Shown here: one piece after another, positions 6,231-13,058 of the stretch
How the letters are laid out: each line of letters starts with the position of its first letter
Position numbering within the stretch: the first letter of the stretch is position 1
Assembly (NCBI GenBank): GCA_025354965.1
Contig: JANXLW010000167.1
Location: forward strand, 1-13,156
Direction of reading: 5' to 3'
DNA: 13,156 nt
Source: Betaproteobacteria bacterium
GTDB taxonomy: Bacteria; Pseudomonadota; Gammaproteobacteria; Burkholderiales; Burkholderiaceae_C
Program-made: the position numbers and the translations under genes
Notes under the pieces: model-generated
What the model was told of the DNA's origin: nothing
What the model saw: the letters and a program-made list of their open reading frames with translations, nothing else
The model's database searches: none

Positions 6231-7828
6231 AAGGCCTTTCGCAAGGACGCGGTGGCAATGCGCAGTCCTTCCCGGTATTTCGCCACGGTGCGGCGGGCGC
6301 ACTCGATGCCTTGCTCCTTCAGCATCTCGGAGAGCTGGCTGTCGCTAAGCGGCTTCTTCTTGCTTTCGGCGCCGATGAATTGCTCGATCAAGGCCCGCAC
6401 CGCGGTGCTCGATGCATTGCCTCCGGAGTCGGTCCCCAGACCGGAGCCAAAGAAATATTTAAGCTCAAAGGTGCCAAACGGTGTAGCCATGTATTTGGCG
6501 GTGGTAACGCGGCTGATGGTGGATTCGTGCAGACCCAACTCGTCGGCAATTTCACGCAGCACCAGCGGGCGCATGGCCAGCGCGCCGTGGGTGAAGAAGT
6601 TTTTTTGCCGCTCGACGATGGCCGAGCTGACGCGCAAAATGGTGTCGAAGCGCTGCTGAATGTTCTTGATAAACCAGCGCGCTTCCTGCAGGCGCTGCTG
6701 CAGCGCGGCGTAGTTTGACGCATCGCTGCCACCGCCTTTGTGCAGCTTGAGCGCATTGGCGTAGATATCATGCACCCGCAGGCGCGGCATGACGTCGTGA
6801 TTGAGTCGCACCTGAAATCGGGTCTGTCCGCCTTTCGTCGTTTTGACCACCAGCACGTCGGGCACTACGATGTTGCGTTCCACATCCACAAAACGTCGTC
6901 CCGGTTTGGGCTCCAGCCGGGCGATAAGAGCGATAGCCTCGCGCACGCTGGCGTCTGACGCTCCGCACAATTGCACCAGACGCTTGACATCGCGCCGGGC
7001 CAGCAGATCAATCGGGTGGGCACATATGCGCAGCGCAACCTTTACTGCCAACTGCGCTTGCTGGTACGCGGCGTCTGATGCCCCGCGTTGCAACAGAACC
7101 CGCAACTGCAAGGTCAGGCATTCAGCCAGATCACGCGCACCAACACCCACCGGCTCCATGCTTTGCAGCAGGGACAAAGCGACCGTGAAGTGATGCACCA
7201 GTTGTTCAAGCTGCTCGGCATCATCCCCCGCCAGTCCCTGTGCCAAAGAGACAAGCGTGTCTTCCAGATAACCGTCATCATTGAGGGATTCAATCAGAAA
7301 TTGCAGTGCAGCGCGGTCTTCGGGGCCCAGGCGCAAGGCCAGTGCCTGGCTGTGCAAATGGCTTTGCAACGACTGATGCGTTCGCGCCAGTTCGGTGACG
7401 TCGGCATCGTCATTGCCATTCAGGTTGTTGCTGTGGGCCCGCGCCTCGCCACCCCATTCGCTGTCGTCCGGCGACATCGGCAGGCTGCCGTCGCCGTCCC
7501 AGCTCTGTCCATCGTCCGCCGACAGCGGCGCGAGGTCGGTGTCATTGTCAACCGCCACCCCGGTGGGGGTTGAACGGTCTGTCGCTGAACCGCCAGCAAA
7601 CTCAGCCTCCATGTCATCCCGTTGAACCGGCGTATCAGACTGCGCCAGCCCAAACTCCTCGCGCGGCGCCTGCTCTTCGCCAAGCTCGAGAAACGGGTTG
7701 TCATCCAGCATTTGGTCAACCTCCTGGCTCAGCTCGAGCGTGGAGAGTTGCAGCAGGCGGATCGATTGCTGCAACTGAGGCGTCAGTGCAAGATGTTGTG
7801 AAACCCGAAGTGAAAGCCCTTGTTTCAT
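6227..7828 (-). CDS. rpoN: RNA polymerase sigma-54 factor RpoN
   Basis: A 533-residue sigma-54. Region I is glutamine- and leucine-rich (QHLALTPQLQQSIRLLQLS, within the first 30 residues) and takes the activator signal. Residues about 55-150 form an acidic, Asp/Ser/Gly-rich linker. The core-binding region follows, then the DNA-binding helix-turn-helix near 434-447 (HESTISRVTTAKYM), and the RpoN box ARRTVAKYRE at about 511-520, which reads the -24 element. All key parts are intact, so it should be functional. It directs transcription only with AAA+ enhancer-binding proteins, none of which lies in this window. The ATG at 7828 starts MKQGLSLRVSQ, the usual N-terminus; a longer frame from 7903 would run into the palindromic repeat. 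Its TGA overlaps the methyltransferase GTG. In many proteobacteria rpoN is followed by hpf and ptsN; here it is not. Confidence 0.97.
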   Translation of the reverse strand: MKQGLSLRVSQHLALTPQLQQSIRLLQLSTLELSQEVDQMLDDNPFLELGEEQAPREEFGLAQSDTPVQRDDMEAEFAGGSATDRSTPTGVAVDNDTDLAPLSADDGQSWDGDGSLPMSPDDSEWGGEARAHSNNLNGNDDADVTELARTHQSLQSHLHSQALALRLGPEDRAALQFLIESLNDDGYLEDTLVSLAQGLAGDDAEQLEQLVHHFTVALSLLQSMEPVGVGARDLAECLTLQLRVLLQRGASDAAYQQAQLAVKVALRICAHPIDLLARRDVKRLVQLCGASDASVREAIALIARLEPKPGRRFVDVERNIVVPDVLVVKTTKGGQTRFQVRLNHDVMPRLRVHDIYANALKLHKGGGSDASNYAALQQRLQEARWFIKNIQQRFDTILRVSSAIVERQKNFFTHGALAMRPLVLREIADELGLHESTISRVTTAKYMATPFGTFELKYFFGSGLGTDSGGNASSTAVRALIEQFIGAESKKKPLSDSQLSEMLKEQGIECARRTVAKYREGLRIATASLRKAL

Positions 7829-7844
7829 GTCAGGCCGCCGCGCC

Positions 7845-7914
7845 GGGCCGCCCCAAGCAAGGCCGCGCCCCCTCGGGGGGCAGCGCAGTACACGTAGTGA
7901 CAAGCGTGGGGGCC
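7845..7914. repeat. GC-rich palindromic intergenic element (REP-like) between lptB and rpoN
   Basis: This 70-base element fills most of the 92-base lptB-rpoN gap. Its core is a hairpin with GCCCCC (7867-7872) and GGGGGC (7876-7881) around a three-base loop. Outer arms GGCCGCCC (7846-7853) and GGGGGCC (7908-7914) can pair with one bulge. A run of GCCCC/GGGGC and a CACGTAGTG segment between them match my recollection of a dispersed intergenic repeat in Comamonadaceae genomes; this is memory, not a search. In the lptB-to-rpoN transcript it would fold strongly and could stabilise the lptAB message, attenuate rpoN, or bind a protein. There is no T-tract, so it is not a typical terminator. Confidence 0.6.
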
Positions 7915-7920
7915 ATATAC

Positions 7921-8718
7921 CTACATTTTGAAGTGTTCACCAAGATAGACGCGGCGCACGTTGGCGTCGTTGACGATCTCGGACGGGGTGCCTTGTGCCA
8001 ACACGCTGCCATCGCTGATGATGTAGGCGTGATCACAGATACCCAGAGTTTCACGCACGTTGTGGTCGGTGATCAGCACCCCGATACCGCGGTTCTTCAA
8101 AAAGCTGATGATGCGCTGAATCTCGATCACGGCAATCGGGTCGATGCCGGCAAATGGTTCGTCCAGCAAAATGAAACGGGGTTGGGTGGCCAGCGCGCGC
8201 GCAATCTCGACACGCCGGCGCTCACCCCCAGACAAGGCTAACGCCGACGTTTGCCGCAAATGCTCCACCCGCAGGTCCTGCAGCAAGGCGGTCAAGCGCA
8301 TTTCGATTTCGGTCTTGGCCAATGGTTTACCAGTCTCGTCACGTTGCAATTCCAGCACAGCCCGCACATTCTCTTCAACATTGAGTTTGCGAAAAATGGA
8401 GGCTTCCTGCGGCAGGTAGCTCAGACCGAGTCGCGCCCGTCGATGGATCGGCATGTGCGCAATGGACTGGCCGTCAATGGTGATATCTCCGGCGCTGGCA
8501 TGCACCAAGCCCACGATCATGTAAAACGAGGTCGTTTTACCCGCGCCATTGGGTCCCAGAAGTCCAACCACTTCGCCCTTGCAAACTGTCAGTGAAACAT
8601 CCTTGACCGCCTTGCGGCCACCATAAAACTTCTGCAAGTGACTTACTTCAAGTCGGCTGTCACAGCTTTCGACGTCAGCCCTTGAAGTGACCTCACCGGC
8701 AAGCACCTCTTGCGTCAC
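7921..8718 (-). CDS. lptB: LPS export ABC transporter ATP-binding protein LptB
   Basis: A 265-residue ATPase of the Lpt machine, which powers extraction of lipopolysaccharide from the inner membrane with LptF/LptG and passes it to LptA. Visible motifs: Walker A GPNGAGKT at 55-62, signature LSGGE at 162-166, Walker B with D186-E187 in FILLDEPFAGID, and the switch His219 in ITDHN. The C-terminus DANVRRVYLGEHFKM is typical of LptB. The chosen GTG (8718-8716) overlaps the lptA stop as GTGA. It gives about 20 residues before SRLEVSHL, longer than common LptB proteins, so a somewhat later start cannot be excluded. It is translated with lptA, and the palindromic repeat follows. It acts on the cytoplasmic face of the inner membrane. 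Confidence 0.96.
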   Translation of the reverse strand: MTQEVLAGEVTSRADVESCDSRLEVSHLQKFYGGRKAVKDVSLTVCKGEVVGLLGPNGAGKTTSFYMIVGLVHASAGDITIDGQSIAHMPIHRRARLGLSYLPQEASIFRKLNVEENVRAVLELQRDETGKPLAKTEIEMRLTALLQDLRVEHLRQTSALALSGGERRRVEIARALATQPRFILLDEPFAGIDPIAVIEIQRIISFLKNRGIGVLITDHNVRETLGICDHAYIISDGSVLAQGTPSEIVNDANVRRVYLGEHFKM

Positions 8719-9338
8719 TTTTTCTCTCCGCCCAGCGTTGTCGTGCTGCGAAGTGCCGGGCCAGCAGAACTGGCGCCGACCGACGGGGGGGCAGAGGCGG
8801 CCGCCTTGGGCGTCAACATGGCCCGGACGCGCCCGGCCGGTGCCACTGAACTGGCCGCGGCAAGCGCTCCATCAATGCTGAACATGTCTGTTGCACTGTT
8901 GTAAACAATCATCTGGCCGGTGAACTCGTCGTTCATCGTGGCACCCAGATAACGGCGCAATTGGGCATTTTTGACAAACTTGACAGCGTCGGCGCGCCCG
9001 TCATATTCAATGGTTTCGGCCTCGCCCTCGATGAACTCGTCCAGGCCTTCACGTTTTTGCCGGAAAAACGCCAGCTTGCCAGGCGCTGCGACGACCACGC
9101 CAAACTGGAAACCTTGTGGGTCTTGGCGCACCTCTATCTTTTCACCGCGGATGAGAATGCTGCCTTTGGTCAAAACAACGTGTCCGGTAAAAACACTGGT
9201 CTGCTTCACGTCGTCATAGCGCAAAGCATCGGCCTCCACATTCATGGGCTTGCTGCGGTCGGCTTTTTCTGCGCTGGCCAAGCCGGTGAAAAAGACCAGG
9301 GCCGCGATCAAAAACAAAGGGGATTTGGATGATTTCAT
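8715..9338 (-). CDS. lptA: LPS transport periplasmic protein LptA
   Basis: A 207-residue exported protein. Residues 1-23 form a Sec signal peptide (basic KSSKSP, hydrophobic LFLIAALVFF, cleavage after ASA). The mature part opens with KPMNVEADALRYDD and continues VFTGHVVLTKGSILIRGEKIEV, the repeating beta strands of the OstA/LptA jellyroll that stack to form the LPS bridge across the periplasm. After about residue 160 comes an Ala/Pro/Ser-rich tail that looks disordered. The ATG at 9338 starts the signal peptide; an in-frame ATG at 9455 would reach into the intergenic promoter. lptB overlaps its stop. The usual partner lptC (and kdsC/kdsD) is not next to it; dsbA lies upstream, so its promoter is probably in the 113-base gap. 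Confidence 0.93.
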   Translation of the reverse strand: MKSSKSPLFLIAALVFFTGLASAEKADRSKPMNVEADALRYDDVKQTSVFTGHVVLTKGSILIRGEKIEVRQDPQGFQFGVVVAAPGKLAFFRQKREGLDEFIEGEAETIEYDGRADAVKFVKNAQLRRYLGATMNDEFTGQMIVYNSATDMFSIDGALAAASSVAPAGRVRAMLTPKAAASAPPSVGASSAGPALRSTTTLGGEKK

Positions 9339-9374
9339 AAAGGCACGAATCTTGCTCCGATATCTTGCCTTTTG

Positions 9375-9380
9375 ATTGTA
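9375..9380 (-). promoter_or_regulatory. Candidate -10 element of the lptA promoter
   Basis: In the 113-base gap between dsbA and lptA the minus strand reads TACAAT at 9380-9375, a five-of-six match to the sigma-70 -10 consensus. A start near 9368 would give a leader of about 30 bases. The -35 region is poor. It would let the lptA-lptB-rpoN run be transcribed independently of dsbA. Confidence 0.35.
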
Positions 9381-9451
9381 GCGAGCACCAGTCGCGTCTA
9401 GCACCGACGCAACGCAATAGAGGAAATATATTAGCTCATCGGGCGCTGCAA

Positions 9452-10102
9452 TCAACGCCCATTTCGGACGCTGGCCGTCAGAAATTCAACCACCTGCAGC
9501 GCACGCTCCATACTTTTGGCCAGCGTACCGTCAGTGTAGAAGCGCCCCGCCACACCCAGTGCTGGAACGCCTTCAATCCTGTAGGCGTTTTGCAGACCGG
9601 CGGCGCGCGTCGCCTTGGTGGCGGCCGAGAATGAGTTGAATTGCTCCAGAAACTTGGCTTTGTCGACGCCTTGTTTGGCAACCCAATCCGCAATCACGTC
9701 AGGGCGGTCAAGCCTCTGCTTTTCCACGTGAATGGCGGCAAACACCTTGCGATGCAGTTTGTCCACCAAGCCCATTGCCTCCAGCGCGTAAAACAAGCGC
9801 TGCTGCGGCACAAAATCACTTTGAAAAGCGATCGGAACCCGTCGTACCAACACATCTTTGGGTACCCTTCTACTCCAGGCGTCGAATGTCGGTTCAAATA
9901 CATTGCAGTGCGGGCAGCTATACCAAAAGAACTCGATCACTTCGATCTTCCCGACCGGCGCCTCCACTGCCGCAGGTTTTTCAAGAACCACGTAATCTAC
10001 GCCGGATTCAGGCGGTTTGCCCTGGGCCAGTGCCGGGGGCTGAATCAATGCAGCGCCAGCAACCACAGCGCCACAGGCCAAAGAAAAATCACGACGTTTC
10101 AT
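9452..10102 (-). CDS. dsbA: DsbA-family thiol:disulfide interchange protein
   Basis: A 216-residue periplasmic thioredoxin-fold oxidase that introduces disulfides into exported proteins and is re-oxidised by DsbB. The active site CPHC is at residues 63-66 inside EFFWYSCPHC, and the cis-proline is P180 in EGVPALGV. The helical insert typical of DsbA lies between. The N-terminus MKRRDFSLACG is twin-arginine-like and followed by a hydrophobic stretch ending in PALAQ, so it may use Tat rather than Sec. I chose the ATG at 10102 because GGAG lies about nine bases upstream. A TTG at 10108 would be too close to it and adds only two residues. It follows the SPOR gene by 73 bases on the same strand and is separated from lptA by 113 bases. 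Confidence 0.93.
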   Translation of the reverse strand: MKRRDFSLACGAVVAGAALIQPPALAQGKPPESGVDYVVLEKPAAVEAPVGKIEVIEFFWYSCPHCNVFEPTFDAWSRRVPKDVLVRRVPIAFQSDFVPQQRLFYALEAMGLVDKLHRKVFAAIHVEKQRLDRPDVIADWVAKQGVDKAKFLEQFNSFSAATKATRAAGLQNAYRIEGVPALGVAGRFYTDGTLAKSMERALQVVEFLTASVRNGR

Positions 10103-10175
10103 CTTCAAACACTCCAGTTAAATCGGTCAGACCAGGGCAACTGCAAAAGTTCTTGTCAAATCCAGTGGCATCGAC

Positions 10176-10775
10176 TTATCGCTGCACCCGCACCAGCGCT
10201 GTCTCGACACCGGTGGCATCGAGTTTCTCCTTGATTTTGTCGGCGTCATCTTTGGTATCGAAAGGACCGACGCGTACCCGAAATACCGTTCGTCCCGATT
10301 GATCGCGCTCTGATACTTTGGCCTCGACGCCACTAAGTGACAACTTGGCACGCTGGCTTTCCGCGTCTTCCGGTGTGCGAAAGGCACCGGCCTGGACAAA
10401 AAAGATAAACGGCTCCACTGCCGCAGTGGCAGCGCGCGCCTTGGCCAGGTCCCCCAGCGGATCAGCGGTCACAGCCGGTTTGAGTTCAGCCTTGCCACTA
10501 GCGACAGTGCCAGCACTTGAAGCAGAAGGCCCGCTCGCGGGCTGCGCCGGAACAGCAGGTTTGGCGGGATTTTTCCCATACAAGGGCGCGTTCGGATCCC
10601 AATCCTTGTTCCTTTTGGTCTCGGCAGCATCCTGGTCGGCGCTGCGACTTTGCCCCTTGTTAACAAACAGGATGGGGAATTTGGTGACGTAAACGGCGAC
10701 TCCAAGCGCTACCGCCAGACCCACTACCACCCCAATGATGAACCCCAAAATGGTTCCACCGCGTTGCTGTTTCAT
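10176..10775 (-). CDS. SPOR-domain membrane protein (FtsN-like)
   Basis: A 199-residue bitopic inner-membrane protein. A short basic cytoplasmic tail (MKQQRGG) is followed by one membrane helix at about residues 8-31. A Pro/Ala/Ser-rich flexible linker runs to about residue 120, and a C-terminal SPOR domain from FIFFVQAGAF to the end includes VFRVRVGPFDTKDDADKIKEKL. SPOR domains bind denuded septal peptidoglycan, and this architecture is that of FtsN and related cell-division proteins. Identity with FtsN itself is uncertain. The ATG at 10775 has GAGG seven bases upstream. It lies only 20 bases after the argS stop, so the two are an operon, a pairing also seen in other proteobacteria. Confidence 0.9.
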   Translation of the reverse strand: MKQQRGGTILGFIIGVVVGLAVALGVAVYVTKFPILFVNKGQSRSADQDAAETKRNKDWDPNAPLYGKNPAKPAVPAQPASGPSASSAGTVASGKAELKPAVTADPLGDLAKARAATAAVEPFIFFVQAGAFRTPEDAESQRAKLSLSGVEAKVSERDQSGRTVFRVRVGPFDTKDDADKIKEKLDATGVETALVRVQR

Positions 10776-10795
10776 GCATTGACCTCTTTATTGAT

Positions 10796-12481
10796 TTACA
10801 TTTTTTGCGGGGCACTCACACCCAGCACCGTCAGACCATTTTGCAACACCTGTGCGGTGGCCGCGACCAGGGCCAATCGAGCCCGTTTCACGATGGGGTC
10901 GTCCACCAGTATGCGTTCGGCGTCGTAATAGCTGTGGTAGCAGGCAGCCAGTTCGCGCAGATAGAAAGTAACATCATGCGGCGCAAAGTCTTGCGCAGCG
11001 GCGCTCAGCATCTCGGGGTAGCGGGCCAGCAGCAACATGAGCGCCAGCGCTTGCGGGCTTTGCAATGGCGCCAGCTCGGCTTGACCCAACGTCGCTGCGT
11101 CGCCACCCTCTTTTTCGCGCCATGCTGCCAGCACCGAGCAGATGCGGGCATGGGCGTATTGCACGTAGTAGACCGGGTTGTCGTTGTTTTTGGCAATCGC
11201 CAGGTCGACGTCAAATGTGTATTCGGTATCGGGCTTGCGACTCAGCAGGAAAAAACGCACAGCGTCCTTCGATGTCCACTCAATCAAATCGCGCAGCGTC
11301 ACATAGCTGCCGGCACGCTTGGAGATTTTGACCTCTTCACCACCCCGCACCACGCGCACCATGGTGTGTAACACGTAGTCCGGGTAACCCGGCGGAATGC
11401 CCACGTTGGCAGCCTGCAAGCCGGCCCGCACACGGGCGATGGTGCCATGATGATCGGTGCCCTGGATGTTGACTACCTTCCCGAAGCCGCGCTCCCACTT
11501 GCTGATGTGGTAAGCCACATCCGGCACAAAGTAGGTGTAGGTGCCATCACCCTTGCGCATGACGCGGTCCTTGTCGTCACCATAGTCGGTTGACTTGAGC
11601 CACAGTGCGCCGTCGTGTTCATAGGTCTTGCCCGAGGCCTGCATGGACTTCACCGCCGCCTCGACCCGCCCGCTGGTGTACAAGCTGGACTCCAGATAAT
11701 AATTGTCAAACTTGACGGCGAAGGCTTGCAGGTCCAGATCCTGCTCGTGGCGCAGATAGGCCACGGCAAACTCCCGCACCGCATCGAGATCGTCCGTGTT
11801 ACCGCTGGCAGTAACCTCCCGGTCATCCGCCTTGACCGTCTTGCCGGCCAGAAAATCGGCGGCAATTTCCGCAATGTAATCGCCGTTGTAAGCCGACTCG
11901 GGCCACCCGGCGTCACCGGGGTGAACACCTTTGGCACGCAACTGGGTGCACTGCGCCAGCGTGGCAATTTGCACCCCGGCGTCGTTGTAATAGAACTCCC
12001 GAAAAACCTGCCAGCCCTGGGTCTGAAACAGCGAACAGATGGCATCGCCCAGCGCTGCCTGCCGGGCGTGCCCCAAGTGCAAAGGGCCGGTCGGATTGGC
12101 CGACACGAACTCCACCATCAGGCGTCGCCCGCTCGCGGCTTGGTTGCCAAACTGCCCGGCTTGCGACAACACCTCGCGCACAATTTGCTGCTTGGCCTGC
12201 GGCTTGAGTTTGATATTGATGAAACCGGGGCCGGCAATGTCAACGGCGTCAACCCAGCGCTGAAACGGTGCACTAGCCAGCAGTTCAGCTCGCAGGTGTT
12301 CAGCCAGCTGACGTGGGTTCTGCTTGAGCGGCTTGGCCAATTGCATGGCCGCCGTAGTGGCCAGGTCGCCATGGGCGGCGACCTTGGGCGACTCAAACGC
12401 GGCTTTGGCAGCGCCGCCGGGAAGGAGTTTTTCCAAGGCTTGCGTCAAAGCTTCGAGCAATTCAATTTTTACGGACAGCAT
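10796..12481 (-). CDS. argS: Arginyl-tRNA synthetase
   Basis: A 561-residue class I aminoacyl-tRNA synthetase that charges tRNA-Arg with arginine using ATP, in the cytoplasm. An N-terminal tRNA-recognition domain covers about residues 1-110 (SPKVAAHGDLATTAAMQLAK). The HIGH motif appears as HLGH at 135-138 in ANPTGPLHLGHARQAALGD, and the KMSKS equivalent as KISKR at 385-389, the degenerate form usual in many ArgRS. The C-terminal helical anticodon-binding domain ends in LQNGLTVLGVSAPQKM. Length is normal. The ATG at 12481 begins MLSVKIELLEAL, the common N-terminus in this group; no strong Shine-Dalgarno is seen. Its promoter must be in the 150-base gap shared with the divergent psiF gene, where TACTAT (12511-12506) is a possible -10. 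The SPOR gene follows 20 bases downstream. Confidence 0.98.
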   Translation of the reverse strand: MLSVKIELLEALTQALEKLLPGGAAKAAFESPKVAAHGDLATTAAMQLAKPLKQNPRQLAEHLRAELLASAPFQRWVDAVDIAGPGFINIKLKPQAKQQIVREVLSQAGQFGNQAASGRRLMVEFVSANPTGPLHLGHARQAALGDAICSLFQTQGWQVFREFYYNDAGVQIATLAQCTQLRAKGVHPGDAGWPESAYNGDYIAEIAADFLAGKTVKADDREVTASGNTDDLDAVREFAVAYLRHEQDLDLQAFAVKFDNYYLESSLYTSGRVEAAVKSMQASGKTYEHDGALWLKSTDYGDDKDRVMRKGDGTYTYFVPDVAYHISKWERGFGKVVNIQGTDHHGTIARVRAGLQAANVGIPPGYPDYVLHTMVRVVRGGEEVKISKRAGSYVTLRDLIEWTSKDAVRFFLLSRKPDTEYTFDVDLAIAKNNDNPVYYVQYAHARICSVLAAWREKEGGDAATLGQAELAPLQSPQALALMLLLARYPEMLSAAAQDFAPHDVTFYLRELAACYHSYYDAERILVDDPIVKRARLALVAATAQVLQNGLTVLGVSAPQKM

Positions 12482-12566
12482 GAACGGATTTTACGAGGGG
12501 CGTCGATAGTACCCTGAACCACATCATGCAAATTTTGTCTTCAATCCGTGTCATCAGGTTTTCCGG

Positions 12567-12583
12567 TTGGAACGTTATGTGCT
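12567..12583 (+). promoter_or_regulatory. Candidate sigma-54 (-24/-12) promoter of psiF
   Basis: TTGGAACG-TTAT-GTGCT matches the sigma-54 pattern YTGGCACG-N4-TTGCW with two differences. It keeps the near-invariant GG (12569-12570) and GC (12581-12582) separated by exactly ten bases. It lies in the argS-psiF gap, about 50 bases upstream of the psiF start, pointing toward psiF. Transcription would begin near 12594 and give a leader of about 38 bases. It would need an enhancer-binding protein that is not in this window. A chance match is possible. Confidence 0.35.
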
Positions 12584-12603
12584 GGAATCCAGCATGGGAT
12601 TCC
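12584..12603 (+). promoter_or_regulatory. Inverted repeat at the expected psiF transcription start
   Basis: GGAATCC (12584-12590) and GGATTCC (12597-12603) are perfect inverted arms with a six-base spacer, just downstream of the candidate -12 element. A smaller GCTGG/CCAGC stem (12581-12593) overlaps it. It could be an operator or a leader hairpin; function is unknown. Confidence 0.3.
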
Positions 12604-12631
12604 CCTCCAACCCCTTTTTCAAGGAAACACT

Positions 12632-12985
12632 ATGAAGAAACTTTTGACACTGCTGGCCATGGGTCTGTCTATTTCTCTGGGCGCTGCCCAGGCGGCTGAT
12701 GCTCCCGCCGCAGGCGCCGCTGCCAAAACCCCACAGCAAAACAAGATGGGCCAATGCAACAAGGATGCGGCCGGTAAAAAGGGCGATGAGCGCAAAGCGT
12801 TCATGAAAGACTGCCTGAGCGCCAAACCCGCCGGCACGGCAGCTGCCCCCGCGGCCGCGGCCTCCACTGCGGCAAAAAAACCGACGCAGCAAGAGAAGAT
12901 GAAAGCCTGCAACAAGGACGCTGGCGAGAAGAAGCTCGCCGGTGCCGAGCGCAAAGCGTTCATGAAAGACTGTCTGAGCAAATAA
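12632..12985 (+). CDS. psiF: PsiF-repeat periplasmic protein
   Basis: A 117-residue exported protein. Residues 1-21 are a clear Sec signal peptide (MKKLLTLLAMGLSISLGAAQA). Two PsiF repeats follow, each of the form QQ-K-M--CN-DA---K-(G)-ERKAFMKDCLS, with two conserved cysteines per repeat, joined by an Ala/Pro-rich linker (about residues 67-82). E. coli PsiF has the same two-repeat layout and is induced by phosphate starvation, but its function is unknown. The four cysteines could form disulfides, fitting a periplasmic location. The ATG at 12632 has AAGGA upstream; an ATG at 12548 would add 28 residues through the promoter region. It is a single-gene unit, divergent from argS and closed by a strong terminator. 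I do not see a convincing Pho box upstream, only a lone TGTCAT half (12549-12554). Confidence 0.9.
   Translation: MKKLLTLLAMGLSISLGAAQAADAPAAGAAAKTPQQNKMGQCNKDAAGKKGDERKAFMKDCLSAKPAGTAAAPAAAASTAAKKPTQQEKMKACNKDAGEKKLAGAERKAFMKDCLSK
12788..12979 (+). repeat. 33-base direct DNA repeat inside psiF
   Basis: Bases 12788-12820 and 12947-12979 are 33-base copies differing at one position (C versus T, a silent change). They encode ERKAFMKDCLS in each PsiF repeat. The starts are 159 bases apart, a multiple of three. Synonymous positions elsewhere in the two repeats differ, so this stretch looks more recently duplicated or gene-converted than its surroundings. Confidence 0.8.
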
Positions 12986-13007
12986 GCGAACAAGCTGCTT
13001 TTTGAAA

Positions 13008-13044
13008 AAAACCCCGCCGGTTTTGCCCGACGGGGTTTTCTTTT
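13008..13044 (+). terminator. Rho-independent terminator after psiF
   Basis: A nine-pair stem AAAACCCCG/CGGGGTTTT (13008-13016 with 13031-13039), one C-A mismatch, three further pairs (CGG/CCG) and a six-base loop, followed by CTTTT. It begins 22 bases after the psiF stop. The A-run before the stem means it could also stop leftward transcription. Confidence 0.9.
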
Positions 13045-13058
13045 GGCATGATGCTGCC

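Noticed and set aside
10118..10159. Promoter between the SPOR gene and dsbA (TTGACA at 10159-10154; TTGCAG-17-ATTTAA at 10146-10118)
   Set aside because: The perfect -35 has no -10 at the right distance. The second pair would start transcription downstream of the dsbA Shine-Dalgarno.
10350..10368. Sigma-54-like TTGGCACGCTGG inside the SPOR gene
   Set aside because: The -24 half is good but no GC sits at the -12 position.
11615..12517. Plus-strand reading frame (300 codons) opposite argS
   Set aside because: A shadow of the argS frame in GC-rich DNA; no family resemblance.
12540..12566. Pho box upstream of psiF
   Set aside because: Only one TGTCAT half-site is present, without a second copy at 11-base spacing, so phosphate control by PhoB is not supported.
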